A stretch of DNA of 64,000 nucleotides from Ferrovibrio terrae (GTDB taxonomy: Bacteria > Pseudomonadota > Alphaproteobacteria > Ferrovibrionales > Ferrovibrionaceae). The position numbers and the translations under genes are program-made. How positions within the stretch are numbered: the stretch's first letter is position 1; each line of letters begins with the position of its first letter. A model generated the notes under the pieces. It made no database searches and was not told where the DNA came from. It saw only the letters and a list, made by a program, of their open reading frames with translations. Location: positions 780,001 through 844,000 of the forward strand of contig NZ_CP041636.1 of assembly GCF_007197755.1 (NCBI RefSeq), read 5' to 3'. Of this stretch, positions 44,002 to 53,803 are shown one piece after another.

Positions 44002-45768
44002 TCAGTCGAGTTCGTCGAGCGGATCGACGTCGTCGGTGGCATAACCGTCGGCGACGTCTTCCGCAGCCGGATCGGTGTCTTCCACCGCCGGCACGGCCTC
44101 GCGCACCTCGCCCAGCATCGCGCCGGGAAACGCGATCAGCACCGCCTGCACCAGCGGATGCGCCTGGGCATGCGCGCGGCGCGCGGTGTCTTCGGCCTGT
44201 TCCTGCTCGGCCAGAGTGGGCTCGCCCGGCAGCTTGCTCAAGCTTACGACCCAGCGCTGCCCGGTCCACAATTTAAGCTTTTCGGTCAGGCGACCCGGCA
44301 GGTCATGCGGCGCGCCCGGATTGAGGCGCAGCTCGATGCGGCCGAGCTCGAAACTGACCAGATGCACGTCGTTGACCAGTTCGCCGGCGAGCAGGCCTTC
44401 GCGCATGTCCTTGGCCAGCGCGACCACGGCGGGGAAATTCACCGGCATGGTCGCCAGCGCAACCGTCTCGCCGGGCTGCGGCGCAGGCTGCACGCTCATC
44501 GCACGCGGCTGGGCGGAAACGGCGAGGCCGGCGGAAGCTCCACCGCCACCGCCTGTACTATTGGCGCCCCCTGTCGGACGCGGACCCGGCGCAGGCACGC
44601 CCGGGCCGCCCTTCTCTTTCCATTCCTTGGCCAGATCGGCCGGGCTGGGCAGATCGGCAGCGTAAGCAAAACGCACCAGCACCATTTCGGCTGCCGCTAA
44701 AGGAACGGGCGCGCCGCGCACTTCCTGCAGTCCCTTGAGCAGCATCTGCCAGCTGCGCGCCAGCACCGGCATGCCGAGCTTGGCCGCAAGGTCGCGGCCG
44801 CGATTGCGCTGGGCTTCCGGCAGAGTCACATCGTCGGGCGTGCCGCCGATGACTTTCACGCGCGTCAGCCAGTGGGTGAGATCGAGCAGGTCCTGCAGCA
44901 CCACGGCCGGATCTGCGCCGACGCGATACTGGGCCTGCAAGTTATCGAGGGCTTCGGGCAGCCGCCCGTGCAACAGGTCATCGAGCAGCGCAAACACCTG
45001 GCCGCGGTCGGCCAGTCCCAGCATGTCGCGCACCAGTTCGGCATTCACGCTGCCGGCACCATGGGCAATCGCCTGGTCGAGCAGCGACAGGCCGTCGCGT
45101 ACCGAACCTTCGGCGGCGCGCGAAATCAGCGTCAGCGCGTCGTCATCGATCTGCGCGGCTTCCGTTTCGGCGATGCGCTTGAAATGCGCGTTCAGCACGG
45201 CGATCTCGACGCGCTTGAGATCGAAGCGCTGGCAGCGCGACAGCACCGTGACCGGGACCTTGCGGATTTCGGTGGTGGCGAAAACGAATTTCACATGCGG
45301 CGGCGGCTCTTCCAGCGTCTTGAGCAGGCCGTTGAAAGCCGCCGTGGAGAGCATGTGCACTTCGTCGATGATGTAAATCTTGTAGCGCGCCATCGACGGC
45401 GCATAGCGCACGGCTTCGATGATCTCGCGAATGTCGCCGATGCCGGTGCGCGAGGCAGCGTCCATCTCGAAGACGTCCGGGTGCCGGTCTTCAGCAATGG
45501 CTTTGCAATTGTCGCAGACGCCGCAGGGCGAAATGGTCGGGCCGCCGGTGCCATCGGCGCCGGTGCAGTTCAGCGCGCGCGCGATAATACGGGCGGTGGT
45601 GGTCTTGCCCACGCCGCGTACGCCGGTGAGGATGAAAGCCTGGGCGATACGCCCGGTGGCGATGGCGTTGGTCAGGGTGCGCACCAGCGCATCCTGGCCG
45701 ATCATCTCGGCAAAGTTGCTCGGGCGGTATTTGCGGGCAAGAACGCGATAAGGCGCCGGCTGATTCAT
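44002..45768 (-). CDS. dnaX: DNA polymerase III subunit tau/gamma
   Basis: 588 residues, clamp-loader ATPase. Walker A is GVRGVGKTTTARIIARAL; a zinc-binding module follows (CTGADG...CGVCDNC), then DEVHMLSTAAFNGLLKTLEEPP and the sensor region SRCQRFDLKR. After residue 380 a Gly/Pro-rich linker joins a C-terminal tau domain and an acidic tail ending in DDVDPLDELD. No obvious programmed frameshift slippery stretch (A-rich) is seen. It lies just downstream of the SRP RNA gene. Confidence 0.96.
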   Translation of the reverse strand: MNQPAPYRVLARKYRPSNFAEMIGQDALVRTLTNAIATGRIAQAFILTGVRGVGKTTTARIIARALNCTGADGTGGPTISPCGVCDNCKAIAEDRHPDVFEMDAASRTGIGDIREIIEAVRYAPSMARYKIYIIDEVHMLSTAAFNGLLKTLEEPPPHVKFVFATTEIRKVPVTVLSRCQRFDLKRVEIAVLNAHFKRIAETEAAQIDDDALTLISRAAEGSVRDGLSLLDQAIAHGAGSVNAELVRDMLGLADRGQVFALLDDLLHGRLPEALDNLQAQYRVGADPAVVLQDLLDLTHWLTRVKVIGGTPDDVTLPEAQRNRGRDLAAKLGMPVLARSWQMLLKGLQEVRGAPVPLAAAEMVLVRFAYAADLPSPADLAKEWKEKGGPGVPAPGPRPTGGANSTGGGGGASAGLAVSAQPRAMSVQPAPQPGETVALATMPVNFPAVVALAKDMREGLLAGELVNDVHLVSFELGRIELRLNPGAPHDLPGRLTEKLKLWTGQRWVVSLSKLPGEPTLAEQEQAEDTARRAHAQAHPLVQAVLIAFPGAMLGEVREAVPAVEDTDPAAEDVADGYATDDVDPLDELD

Positions 45769-45806
45769 GTGCTTACCATGCCGCGCGCGGGCTCAAATTT
45801 AAAGAG

Positions 45807-45905
45807 GTGGGAGGCTGACAACGACCCGAACGGGAACTCGTTACGGCTGCTTCCTTCCGGATCTGACCGGGTTGGCGAGACGCTCGTCCACCGCCAACCT
45901 CCCGG
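45807..45905 (-). ncRNA. ffs: Signal recognition particle 4.5S RNA
   Basis: On the minus strand the SRP Alu-less RNA of about 99 nt is recognisable from the core motif GGTCAGATCC, GGAA tetraloop and GGAAGCAGCC, which makes helix 8, the Ffh binding site. The ends pair (GGGAGGTT with AGCCTCCC). It lies 40 bp upstream of dnaX in the same direction, the conserved alphaproteobacterial place. The boundaries are set by pairing and are accurate to a few bases. Its partner Ffh is encoded at 51979. Confidence 0.93.
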
Positions 45906-46019
45906 GGCCTTATATCAAGCATCGGCCCCGGCATTTCAATGGGTAGCAGGCCCGATTCCCGAGCGATTCGCCGGGCCAGCGGCCGGCATATCCGAACCAT
46001 TATTTTACAATGGGGGGCG

Positions 46020-47096
46020 ATGGACGGGGCGCGGCGGATATGCCAGCGTTTCGCTATGGTTAGCCCCGAGCCCCCAACTCCGCCACAAGACCGCCGCAGC
46101 GAAGCGCGCCCCACGCGCCCGATCGGCTTCACCGGATCGCACCTCGACCGTGCCGGCAATCCGCGCCGCAAGCCGGAATGGCTGACCGGCCAGCGCCAGC
46201 GCCCGGACGCCCGCTTCCTGCTGCTGCGCGAATTGAAGGCCCTGGTCACGATTACAAGCAAACCAGCTGCGATCCGCTGGCTCGACCTGGCCTGGGCCGA
46301 TGCGCATGCGGCGCTGCCCTGCATCTTCCTCGGCCTGGATGAAAACGACATTCCGCATTTCGCGCTGGATGGCGATGCCGCCGCTGGCGACGAGAGTGTC
46401 GCCGGCATGCATGGCGAGACCGACAAGTTCATCGACGTGCGCTCGATTGCAGCTCTGCTGATCCCCGAGGAAGCCGCGATCCTGGCGCAGGCGCGCAGCG
46501 TGATCGACTGGCACCAGCGCCACCGCTTCTGCGCCCAGTGCGGCAGCCAGACCGAGATGGCCGAGGCCGGCTATACCCGGCGCTGCCTCAACACCGATTG
46601 CAACGCCGCGCATTTCCCGCGCACCGATCCGGTCGTGATCATGCTGGCCGTGCATCGCGACGCAAAGACCGGTGAAGAAAAAGTGCTGCTCGGCCGCCAG
46701 GGCCGCATGCCGCCCGGCATGTATTCGGCGCTGGCCGGCTTCATGGAGCCGGGCGAAAGCATCGAGGAAGCCGTGCGCCGCGAGATCATGGAAGAATCCG
46801 GCGTGATCACCGGCGCGGTGCGCTATCTGGTGTCGCAGCCCTGGCCCTTCCCGTCGTCGCTGATGATCGGCTGCATCGCCGAGGCGCTCGACGACCGGAT
46901 CACGGTCGACCAGGACGAGCTGGAAGACGCGCGCTGGTTCAGCCGCGCGCAGGCCGCCGAAATGCTGGAGCGCGGCAAGCAGCGGCTGGCGCCGACCGAT
47001 CCGCCGCCGGCCGACAATCCGCAGAACGAGCCCTGGATGCCGCCGCCGCTCAGTCTGGCGCACCAGATCGCCAAGCGCTGGTTGCGAGGCGAATAG
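46020..47096 (+). CDS. nudC: NAD+ diphosphatase (NudC)
   Basis: About 358 residues, hydrolysing NAD(H) or removing NAD caps from RNA. The zinc ribbon CAQCGSQTEMAEAGYTRRC...C precedes the Nudix box GFMEPGESIEEAVRREIMEESG, and SQPWPFPSSLMIG is the NudC-specific SQPWPFPxS motif. The start is uncertain: ATG at 46020 has a G-run just before it, ATG at 46056 is an alternative. It is transcribed divergently from the SRP RNA and overlaps the next gene by one base. Confidence 0.92.
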   Translation: MDGARRICQRFAMVSPEPPTPPQDRRSEARPTRPIGFTGSHLDRAGNPRRKPEWLTGQRQRPDARFLLLRELKALVTITSKPAAIRWLDLAWADAHAALPCIFLGLDENDIPHFALDGDAAAGDESVAGMHGETDKFIDVRSIAALLIPEEAAILAQARSVIDWHQRHRFCAQCGSQTEMAEAGYTRRCLNTDCNAAHFPRTDPVVIMLAVHRDAKTGEEKVLLGRQGRMPPGMYSALAGFMEPGESIEEAVRREIMEESGVITGAVRYLVSQPWPFPSSLMIGCIAEALDDRITVDQDELEDARWFSRAQAAEMLERGKQRLAPTDPPPADNPQNEPWMPPPLSLAHQIAKRWLRGE

Positions 47097-47512
47097 TGGA
47101 GGCCCGCAAGCTGGCCGAGATCGCCAGCTACCACGCCCATATCTATTTCGATGGGCCGGCGCAGCGCGTGATTGCCGAATGGATCCGCGAGCGTGTGGCC
47201 GAGCGCTTTTCCGTTCAGCTGGGGCGCTGGCACGACAGGCTGGTCGGGCCGCATCACATGCCGATGTACCAGATCGCCTTCGATGTGGCGGTGTTCCCGC
47301 AGCTGGTGCCCTGGCTGATGATCAACCGGCAGGGCCTCTCCGTGCTGGTGCATCCCAACACCGACAGCCCCTACGACGATCACCTTGTGCATGCGCTGTG
47401 GCTGGGCGAGGCGCTGGCGCTCAATCCCGATGTGCTGCCGCGCAAGCTGAAAGCCGGCGAAGAGCTGATCGATCCGGTGGTGCCGAATACGGCGCCAGTG
47501 ATGCAGGCCTAA
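47096..47512 (+). CDS. DOPA 4,5-dioxygenase family protein
   Basis: 138 residues. ASYHAHIYFD at the N-terminus carries conserved His residues; HDRLVGPHHMPMYQIAF and HPNTDSPYDDHLVHALWLG complete the family pattern. Named after fungal and plant betalain enzymes, bacterial members have unknown substrates. The GTG start overlaps the nudC stop. It ends 4 bp into the convergent hydrolase gene. Confidence 0.87.
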   Translation: MEARKLAEIASYHAHIYFDGPAQRVIAEWIRERVAERFSVQLGRWHDRLVGPHHMPMYQIAFDVAVFPQLVPWLMINRQGLSVLVHPNTDSPYDDHLVHALWLGEALALNPDVLPRKLKAGEELIDPVVPNTAPVMQA

Positions 47513-48519
47513 GCCAGCCAGCGTCGCACATTCACCTTGATGAACTCCGCGTCTTCCGGGTTCATCACCGGGTTGCCGGCACGATGGCCCCAGATACTGG
47601 GGATCGGCAGCAGGTCCGCCGTTTGCAGATGCGGCAGTTCGGCCTCGTTGTCGGCGACGCGGAAATAGAGATCGGTCACGCCCGGCATCAGCAGCACGCG
47701 GGCCCTGATGGCAGTCAGCGCTTTGGTCAGGTCGCCGTTGTAGAGCGCGTTGTCGCTGATATCGCCGGCATCCCAGGTGCGCAGCTGGGCGTAGAGATCG
47801 GCGGCGTTACGCCGCGCATAGCGCTCTTCCCAGTCGGTGCGGTAATAGGTTTCGAGATCCGGCGCCTTCAGCGCGGTCGTGTGCAGGTTGGCGCGGTAGA
47901 AATCCTGACTGAGCGCCCAGCTCGCATAGATGCGGCCAAACGCGCGGATCGCCGCTTTCGGCGGCGCGCTGAACCGCCCGCCGCCGATATGCTCGGGTGC
48001 TGCCTCCAGCGTGGCCATCAGGCTGGCGAGAAAAATCCGGTTATGCACGGCGGTACGCGCGCTGCCGCAATTCACGATGATGCGTGACACGACATCGGGG
48101 AACAAAGCCGCCCAGTGATAGGCCTGCTGCGCGCCCATCGACCAGCCATAAACGGCATGAAGCGTCTCGATGCCGAACTGCTGTTGCAGCAAACGCCGCT
48201 GGGCCTGCACGTTGTCAAAGGCGCGCACCAGCTTGGGATAATCTGGCGTATTGGACGGGCTGGACGACAGGCCGTTGCCGAACATATCCGGGATGACGAT
48301 GAACCACCGCGCCGGATCGAGTACGCCGTCCGGCCCGATCAGCCATTCCAGATCGGGATGCTGCGCCGAATAGCTGGTGGGATAGAGCACGACATTGTCG
48401 CGCGCGGCATTCAGCGTGCCATGCGTCTTCCAGCTGAGGAAGGCGCCCCTTATCGTCTCGCCCGATTGCGTTGTGAGATCGCCCAGATCGAAACGTCCGG
48501 ATTGCATGGGCCAATTCAT
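47509..48519 (-). CDS. Alpha/beta hydrolase, homoserine acetyltransferase-like
   Basis: 336 residues. The nucleophile elbow YGWSMGAQQAYHWA, PSSYSAQHPDLEWLIGPD-like region and DLYFRVADNEAE show the MetX-related fold. Unlike metX at 38733, the GGSMGG signature is GWSMGA. It could be an acyltransferase or esterase of unknown substrate. The start at 48519 is chosen because it follows immediately after the meaB stop codon (48525). Confidence 0.83.
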   Translation of the reverse strand: MNWPMQSGRFDLGDLTTQSGETIRGAFLSWKTHGTLNAARDNVVLYPTSYSAQHPDLEWLIGPDGVLDPARWFIVIPDMFGNGLSSSPSNTPDYPKLVRAFDNVQAQRRLLQQQFGIETLHAVYGWSMGAQQAYHWAALFPDVVSRIIVNCGSARTAVHNRIFLASLMATLEAAPEHIGGGRFSAPPKAAIRAFGRIYASWALSQDFYRANLHTTALKAPDLETYYRTDWEERYARRNAADLYAQLRTWDAGDISDNALYNGDLTKALTAIRARVLLMPGVTDLYFRVADNEAELPHLQTADLLPIPSIWGHRAGNPVMNPEDAEFIKVNVRRWLA

Positions 48520-48524
48520 CTCTG

Positions 48525-49514
48525 TCACTTCCCCAGCAATCCCAGAATCTTCTTTGCCGCCGCATGCGGCGTGGCCTTGCCGGCACCGACCGCCTTCTGC
48601 AGCTTGGGCAGTTCGCTGGCGACAGCCGCATCCTGCTTCAGCCAGTCGAGCAGGCCGTCCTGCAATTCGCGCCACAGCCAGCCTTCGGCCTGGTGCCGGC
48701 GCTGCGCCTGCAGGGCGCCGCTCTTTTCCAGCTTGCTGCGGAAATCCTCAATCGTGGTCCAGACCGCGTCGATACCCTCGTTCAGCAGCGCCGAGGCCAT
48801 CTGCACCTGCGGCTGCCAGTCGGTATGGCGCGGCCGCATCAGGTGCAACGCCATGCGGTAGTCGGCCGCCGCCAGCCGCGCCTTGGGCAGCAGGTCGCCA
48901 TCGGCCTTGTTGATCACGACCACATCGGCCAGTTCCATGATGCCGCGCTTGATGCCCTGCAGGTCGTCGCCGCCACCCGGCGCCAGCAGCAGCAGGAAGA
49001 TATCGACCATCTCGGCCACCGTGGTTTCCGACTGGCCGACGCCGACGGTTTCCACCAGCACGACATCGAAGCCGGCGGCCTCGGCCAGCAGCATGGCCTC
49101 GCGCGTGCGCCGGGCCACGCCGCCGAGCGAACCGCTGGAGGGCGAGGGCCGGATGAAGGCATTGGGGTCGCGGACGAGCTGCTCCATGCGCGTCTTGTCG
49201 CCGAGGATCGAGCCGCCCGACAGCGTGGAGGACGGATCGATGGCGAGCACCGCGACCTTTTTCTTCTGCGCGGTGAGATAGAGGCCGAAGCGTTCGATGA
49301 AACTGGATTTTCCGACACCGGGCGTACCCGAAATGCCGATGCGGATCGCCTTGCCGGTATGGGGAAGAATCTTCTGCAGCAGCGTGTCGGCGGCGGCGCG
49401 GTCGGCCTCGTGGCGCGATTCCACCAGGGTGATGGCGCGGGCCAGCGCGCGACGGTCGCCGCTGAGCAGCTGCTCGGCAAGCTGGTCGGGATCAACGGTG
49501 CGGCGCGCGGACAT
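48525..49514 (-). CDS. meaB: Methylmalonyl-CoA mutase-associated GTPase MeaB
   Basis: 329 residues, a G3E-family GTPase that protects and reloads B12 on methylmalonyl-CoA mutase. Walker A GTPGVGKSSFIE, the DPSS switch, GVGQSE and NKAD motifs are present. The mutase itself is not in this window. It is followed closely by the MetX-like hydrolase. Presence beside another B12 enzyme (nrdJ) elsewhere in the window suggests good cobalamin supply. Confidence 0.93.
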   Translation of the reverse strand: MSARRTVDPDQLAEQLLSGDRRALARAITLVESRHEADRAAADTLLQKILPHTGKAIRIGISGTPGVGKSSFIERFGLYLTAQKKKVAVLAIDPSSTLSGGSILGDKTRMEQLVRDPNAFIRPSPSSGSLGGVARRTREAMLLAEAAGFDVVLVETVGVGQSETTVAEMVDIFLLLLAPGGGDDLQGIKRGIMELADVVVINKADGDLLPKARLAAADYRMALHLMRPRHTDWQPQVQMASALLNEGIDAVWTTIEDFRSKLEKSGALQAQRRHQAEGWLWRELQDGLLDWLKQDAAVASELPKLQKAVGAGKATPHAAAKKILGLLGK

Positions 49515-49665
49515 GCCGCGACCTTACCCAAGCCGCTGCAGGTTCGCCACCGGGAGGAAAATACCGGGAGAGTCCCAAGATGAGTCCCGGGGGCGTTGCC
49601 CGGCACGTCATCACGAATCCCGCAAACCGGGCAAGGACTCGATATCTGGCGAAATTGTCAGCGGT

Positions 49666-50250
49666 ATGACCTCGAACCACATTGACAGCGACTCCCCGGG
49701 ATTCGTATTTCCAGTAGCAGCCATGGCGAATCACCCTGACGATCTGCCGATCCCCTCGCTGTCCCAGCAGGCGCAGTCCCGCGCCCAGGCCCGGCTGGAG
49801 CAGGCGCGCGCCGATCTGTCGCGCATGGCCCGCTCCACAACGCCGCAGCCGGATACCGAGGCAGCGGCGCCCGCGCCCGTCACCTACGATCCCGCCGCCG
49901 TGGCGGCGCGCATCGACCTGATGCGCGGCCGTTTCGGCAAGGCCCGCGAGGACGCCGTCTCCGCGCTGCTGTTCCTGAGCGACGCGCAGCAGGATTGCGA
50001 TGCGCTGTCGGAGGCCGCCGCCCTCAACCGCTGGCCGCTGATGTCTGCTGGCATCGACCTGCTGCACCAGTCGCTGCGCCGGGCGATGCCGGGCGAGGCC
50101 AAGCATCTCGACCTGATCGGCCTGCTGATCGACGCGCTGTATGCGCTGCGCCGCGCCGAGACCCGGCCGGATATGGGCCGCGCCGGCGAGGACCTGCTGC
50201 GCGGCCTGCGGCTGGCGGCTGCCCGGGAATTGCCGGCCACGGACGCCTGA
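49666..50250 (+). CDS. Hypothetical protein
   Basis: About 194 residues (start at 49666; ATG at 49723 is also plausible), not recognised. The N-terminal 90 residues look disordered (Gln-, Ala-, Pro-rich); the C-terminal half is helical, with LMRGRFGKAREDAVSALLFLSDAQQDCDALSEAA and LLIDALYALRRAE. No membrane segment. Divergent from meaB. Confidence 0.55.
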   Translation: MTSNHIDSDSPGFVFPVAAMANHPDDLPIPSLSQQAQSRAQARLEQARADLSRMARSTTPQPDTEAAAPAPVTYDPAAVAARIDLMRGRFGKAREDAVSALLFLSDAQQDCDALSEAAALNRWPLMSAGIDLLHQSLRRAMPGEAKHLDLIGLLIDALYALRRAETRPDMGRAGEDLLRGLRLAAARELPATDA

Positions 50251-50377
50251 TCCACCCCCCCAAACACCGGCTGAGCGGCATATCCGGGTCATCAACCCTC
50301 CGTTTACTGCCAAATTCCTGTTTTTCCGGCGTGATTTTGGTCTCGGAAAAGCCGTGGTACAGGCTTAGACTTTAGTC

Positions 50378-51292
50378 ATGCGCATCGTTGTCGCCGTCCT
50401 TGCCGGACCGCTGCTGCTGTTGCCCGCGACATTGGCGCTGGCGCAGCCGGGCACGGTTGCGCCGCTGTCTCCGATCGCACCCCCGAGAGCCGATGTCAGC
50501 CGCGCCGAAATCGGCTTCGGCCTTTATGCGCTGGGCGCCAAGGGGCTGGACATGCAGCTCACGATGCGGCGCGACGCTGAAGATTTACAGGTCGAACTGG
50601 CGATGCGCACCGCCGGCATGGTCGACTGGGCCATGCGCATGGTGATGACCGGCCAGTCGGCCGCGCGCATTACCCAGGACGGCCGCGTGATGCCGGTGCG
50701 CTATACCACCGACAGCGACGGCACCTGGTCGAAGCGGCTGACGCGCATGAGCTGGGGCGCCGATGGCCTGCCGGTGGCCGAGGTGTTTCCCCCCAATGAC
50801 GAGGACGATCGCGAAGAGGTGCCCGACCTGCTCAAGCGCGATACGCTCGATCCGACCATGGCGCTGGTGTCGCGCGTGCTGCGCGGCGGACCGGATGCTG
50901 CGTCTGCGCCGCCCTGCGAGGGCAGCGACGCGATCTATGACGGCCGGCGCCGCTATAACCTGCATTTCTCGCCGCTCGGGCCGGAAACACTCAAGCCGCA
51001 TAACCGCACGTCCTTCAGCGGCACGGCCTTCAAATGCATGGTGAAACTGGAGCCCGTCGCCGGCTACAGCCGCAAATACATGGCAGAGTGGAGCGAGAAG
51101 GACGAGCAGCCGACGTATATCTGGCTGGCCCAGCCGCCGGGTTTCAGCGCCTGGCTGCCGGTGCAGATGGAAGGCAGCTCGCGCATGGCCGCCGCCAAGA
51201 CCTGGATCAACAGCGCAAAGCTGAACGGGCAGGACTGGCTGAAGCCGGTGGGTTTCGTCCGGGCCGATGTTCCGAATACCGTGACCCAGTGA
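50378..51292 (+). CDS. DUF3108 domain protein, secreted
   Basis: 304 residues with a signal peptide MRIVVAVLAGPLLLLPATLALAQ. The mature domain, beginning YALGAKGLDMQLTMR and continuing DYLNLHFSPLGPETL-like to PTYIWLAQPPGFSAWLPVQME, fits DUF3108, beta-rich periplasmic proteins of unknown function. It is followed 20 bp later by a receiver gene. Confidence 0.8.
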   Translation: MRIVVAVLAGPLLLLPATLALAQPGTVAPLSPIAPPRADVSRAEIGFGLYALGAKGLDMQLTMRRDAEDLQVELAMRTAGMVDWAMRMVMTGQSAARITQDGRVMPVRYTTDSDGTWSKRLTRMSWGADGLPVAEVFPPNDEDDREEVPDLLKRDTLDPTMALVSRVLRGGPDAASAPPCEGSDAIYDGRRRYNLHFSPLGPETLKPHNRTSFSGTAFKCMVKLEPVAGYSRKYMAEWSEKDEQPTYIWLAQPPGFSAWLPVQMEGSSRMAAAKTWINSAKLNGQDWLKPVGFVRADVPNTVTQ

Positions 51293-51312
51293 TGCGCTGA
51301 CCACGCGATATC

Positions 51313-51699
51313 GTGACCAAGACCGGGCCCCGCAAGATTCTGGTCGCCGACGATGCCACGGTGGGGCGCGCGGTCTTTGAAAAGCTGCTGACCGCGCTGG
51401 GCTACGCGCCGGTCTTTGCCCGCGACGGCCGCGACGCCATCAACCTGTTCATCGAAATGCCCGACATCGCCGCCATCCTGATGGATGTGCGCATGCCCGG
51501 CCTGAACGGGATCAAGGCGACCCACGAAATCCGCTATTCCGGCGGCCCGCGCGGCATGAGCGTGCCGATCATCGGGATTACGGCCGCCGACGGCCCCGAG
51601 GTGCGGCGGGAATGCCTGGCGACCGGCATGAACGAGGTGCTGGTCAAACCGCTCGATCCCCGGGCGCTGGTCGAGGCGCTGCGGCGATTAGTACATTAA
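51313..51699 (+). CDS. CheY-like single-domain response regulator
   Basis: A 128-residue receiver with complete catalytic set: ILVADDATV acidic pair, phosphoacceptor Asp in AILMDVRMPGLNG, Thr in GITAADG and Lys in VLVKPLDPRALVEAL. The start is GTG at 51313. No output domain, no adjacent kinase. It contrasts with the degenerate receiver at 20610. Confidence 0.9.
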   Translation: MTKTGPRKILVADDATVGRAVFEKLLTALGYAPVFARDGRDAINLFIEMPDIAAILMDVRMPGLNGIKATHEIRYSGGPRGMSVPIIGITAADGPEVRRECLATGMNEVLVKPLDPRALVEALRRLVH

Positions 51700-51728
51700 G
51701 TAATTGATTTCGTTATGATAAAAAGCGC

Positions 51729-51758
51729 CACCCCGGCCTTTCGATCCGGGGTCCCATT
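51729..51758 (+). repeat. Second palindromic repeat family, copy 3
   Basis: CACCCCGG, centre CCTTTCGAT, CCGGGGTCCC, ATT. It is followed at 51766-51803 by a separate imperfect hairpin (ATGCCGGCC and GGGCCCGGCAT). Lies after the receiver gene, in the 280-bp gap before ffh. Confidence 0.65.
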
Positions 51759-51832
51759 AAAACTGGGATGCCGGCCAAGAAAACCTTCCTGGGCCCGGCA
51801 TGACGGGTAATGGGCGCTGCAACCCTCCCGCC

Positions 51833-51861
51833 TTGACTTCCAGCCCCCAAAGGGCTTTATT
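51833..51861 (+). promoter_or_regulatory. Promoter of the ffh-rpsP-rimM-trmD-rplS operon
   Basis: TTGACT (51833-51838), 17-bp spacer, TTTATT (51856-51861). It leaves about 110 nt of leader that holds a perfect 12-bp palindrome CCTTACGTAAGG (51953-51964) just before the ribosome-binding region. Confidence 0.55.
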
Positions 51862-51978
51862 CCGCCCGCTTTCTGAAGCTTTGGAAGCAATCCGGTCCGA
51901 GGACCGCCGTCCGTCCGCGAGTGTCGCGCACGGGCGTCGTTTTGCTTTTGGCCTTACGTAAGGATTTTCAGGGTCGAC

Positions 51979-53364
51979 ATGTTCGAAACTCTGAGCGGCA
52001 AACTGGGAGACGTCTTCGAGCGGCTGCGCAAGCGCGGCGCGCTGACGGAGTCCGATGTCTCCGAGGCGCTGCGCGAGGTCCGTGTCGCCCTGCTGGAAGC
52101 CGACGTCGCGCTTCCCGTGGTCAAGACCTTCATCGACGGCGTGAAGTCCAGGGCCGTCGGCCAGGACGTGCTGCGGTCGGTCACGCCGGGCCAGCAGGTC
52201 ATCAAGATCGTCCACGATCATCTCGTGGAAATGCTCGGCGGCGAAGCCGGCGCCGAGGATGAGTCCGGCATCAACCTGAATGCCGTGCCGCCCGTGCCCG
52301 TCCTCATGGTCGGTCTGCAGGGTTCGGGCAAGACCACCTCGACGGCGAAGATCGCGCTGCGCCTGATGAATAAAGAGCGCAAGAAGGTGCTGATGGCGTC
52401 GCTCGACGTCTATCGCCCGGCCGCGCAGGAACAGCTGAAAATTCTCGGCGAGCAGAACAGCATCCCGGTGCTTCCCATAGTCGCTGGCCAGATGCCGGTC
52501 GATATCGCCAAGCGCGCGCTGCAGGCCGCCAAACTCGGCGGCTACGACGTGGTGATGCTGGATACCGCCGGCCGGCTTCACGTTGATGAAACGCTGATGC
52601 TGGAAGTCGCCGCGGTGCGCGACGCCGTGCAGCCGCATGAGACGCTGCTGGTCGCCGACAGCCTGACCGGCCAGGATGCCGTGAACGTCGCCAAGAGTTT
52701 CAACGAGCGCGTCGGCGTCACCGGTATCGTGCTGACCCGTGTCGACGGCGATGGCCGCGGCGGTGCGGCGCTCTCCATGCGCGCCGTCACCGGCAAGCCG
52801 ATCAAGCTCATTGGCGTTGGCGAAAAGGTCGACGCCCTCGAGCCGTTCCATCCGCAGCGTATCGCGCAGCGCATCCTCGGCATGGGCGACATCGTCAGCC
52901 TGGTCGAGAAGGCCGCCGAGACGATCGAGAAGGAAGAGGCCGAGCGCCTGGCGGCCCGCGTACAGAAGGGCCAGTTCGACCTGAACGACATGGCCAGCCA
53001 GCTGAAGCAGCTGCGCAAGATGGGCGGCATGTCGGGCGTGATGAACCTGCTGCCCGGCGTGGGCAAGGTGAAGCAGCAGATGGCCGCCGCCAATGTCGAT
53101 GAGAGCGTGCTGAAGCGTCAGGAAGCCATCATCGGCTCGATGACCAAGGACGAACGCAGCAATCCCAAGGTGATCCACGCCTCGCGCAAGAAGCGCATCG
53201 CGGCGGGATCGGGCACTTCGGTGCAGGACGTCAACAAGCTGCTGAAGCAGCATCTGCAGATGGCCGACATGATGAAGCGCATGTCGAAGCTGGGGCAGAA
53301 AGGTTTCATGCGCAGCATGGGCGCAATGCTGCCGGGGATGCCCGGCATGCCCAAGCTGCACTGA
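51979..53364 (+). CDS. ffh: Signal recognition particle protein Ffh
   Basis: 461 residues, GTPase that targets membrane proteins with 4.5S RNA. The N and G domains contain [20 protein letters not shown], and [12 protein letters not shown]; the C-terminal M domain is Met-rich ([31 protein letters not shown]). Length is normal. It is first in the translation operon. Confidence 0.97.
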   Translation: MFETLSGKLGDVFERLRKRGALTESDVSEALREVRVALLEADVALPVVKTFIDGVKSRAVGQDVLRSVTPGQQVIKIVHDHLVEMLGGEAGAEDESGINLNAVPPVPVLMVGLQGSGKTTSTAKIALRLMNKERKKVLMASLDVYRPAAQEQLKILGEQNSIPVLPIVAGQMPVDIAKRALQAAKLGGYDVVMLDTAGRLHVDETLMLEVAAVRDAVQPHETLLVADSLTGQDAVNVAKSFNERVGVTGIVLTRVDGDGRGGAALSMRAVTGKPIKLIGVGEKVDALEPFHPQRIAQRILGMGDIVSLVEKAAETIEKEEAERLAARVQKGQFDLNDMASQLKQLRKMGGMSGVMNLLPGVGKVKQQMAAANVDESVLKRQEAIIGSMTKDERSNPKVIHASRKKRIAAGSGTSVQDVNKLLKQHLQMADMMKRMSKLGQKGFMRSMGAMLPGMPGMPKLH

Positions 53365-53425
53365 TAGAGTTTCGTATTCGCGTATTCGGTATTCAGAGTT
53401 TCAACAGTTCGAAGAAAGGAAGACC

Positions 53426-53800
53426 ATGTCAGTCAAGATCCGCATGACCCGCGGCGGCGCCAAGAAGCGCCCTTACTACCGCATCGTGGTGGCCGACTCG
53501 CGCAGCCCGCGCGATGGCCGCTTCATCGAGAAGATCGGTTCGTATGATCCGATGCTGCCGAAGGACCGCGAGCGCGTGCAGCTCGACGTCGAGCGCTGCA
53601 AGTACTGGCTGAGCCAGGGCGCCCAGCCGTCCGACCGCGTCGCCCGCTTCTTCGACAAGGCCGGCCTTGTGAAATGGGCCCACGGCACCAACCCGGAAAA
53701 GGGCAAGCCGAAGGCGAAGGCCCAGGAGCGTATCAAGGCTGCTGAAGAAGCCGCCAAGGCCGCCGCTGCCAAGCCGGCTGAAGAAGCCGCCGCTTCCTAA
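53426..53800 (+). CDS. rpsP: 30S ribosomal protein S16
   Basis: 124 residues. Core [42 protein letters not shown] is identical in style to bacterial S16; an Ala/Lys/Glu-rich tail of about 40 residues extends beyond the usual 80-85, as often in Alphaproteobacteria. A good ribosome site GAAAGGAAGA precedes it. Confidence 0.97.
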   Translation: MSVKIRMTRGGAKKRPYYRIVVADSRSPRDGRFIEKIGSYDPMLPKDRERVQLDVERCKYWLSQGAQPSDRVARFFDKAGLVKWAHGTNPEKGKPKAKAQERIKAAEEAAKAAAAKPAEEAAAS

Positions 53801-53803
53801 GGC

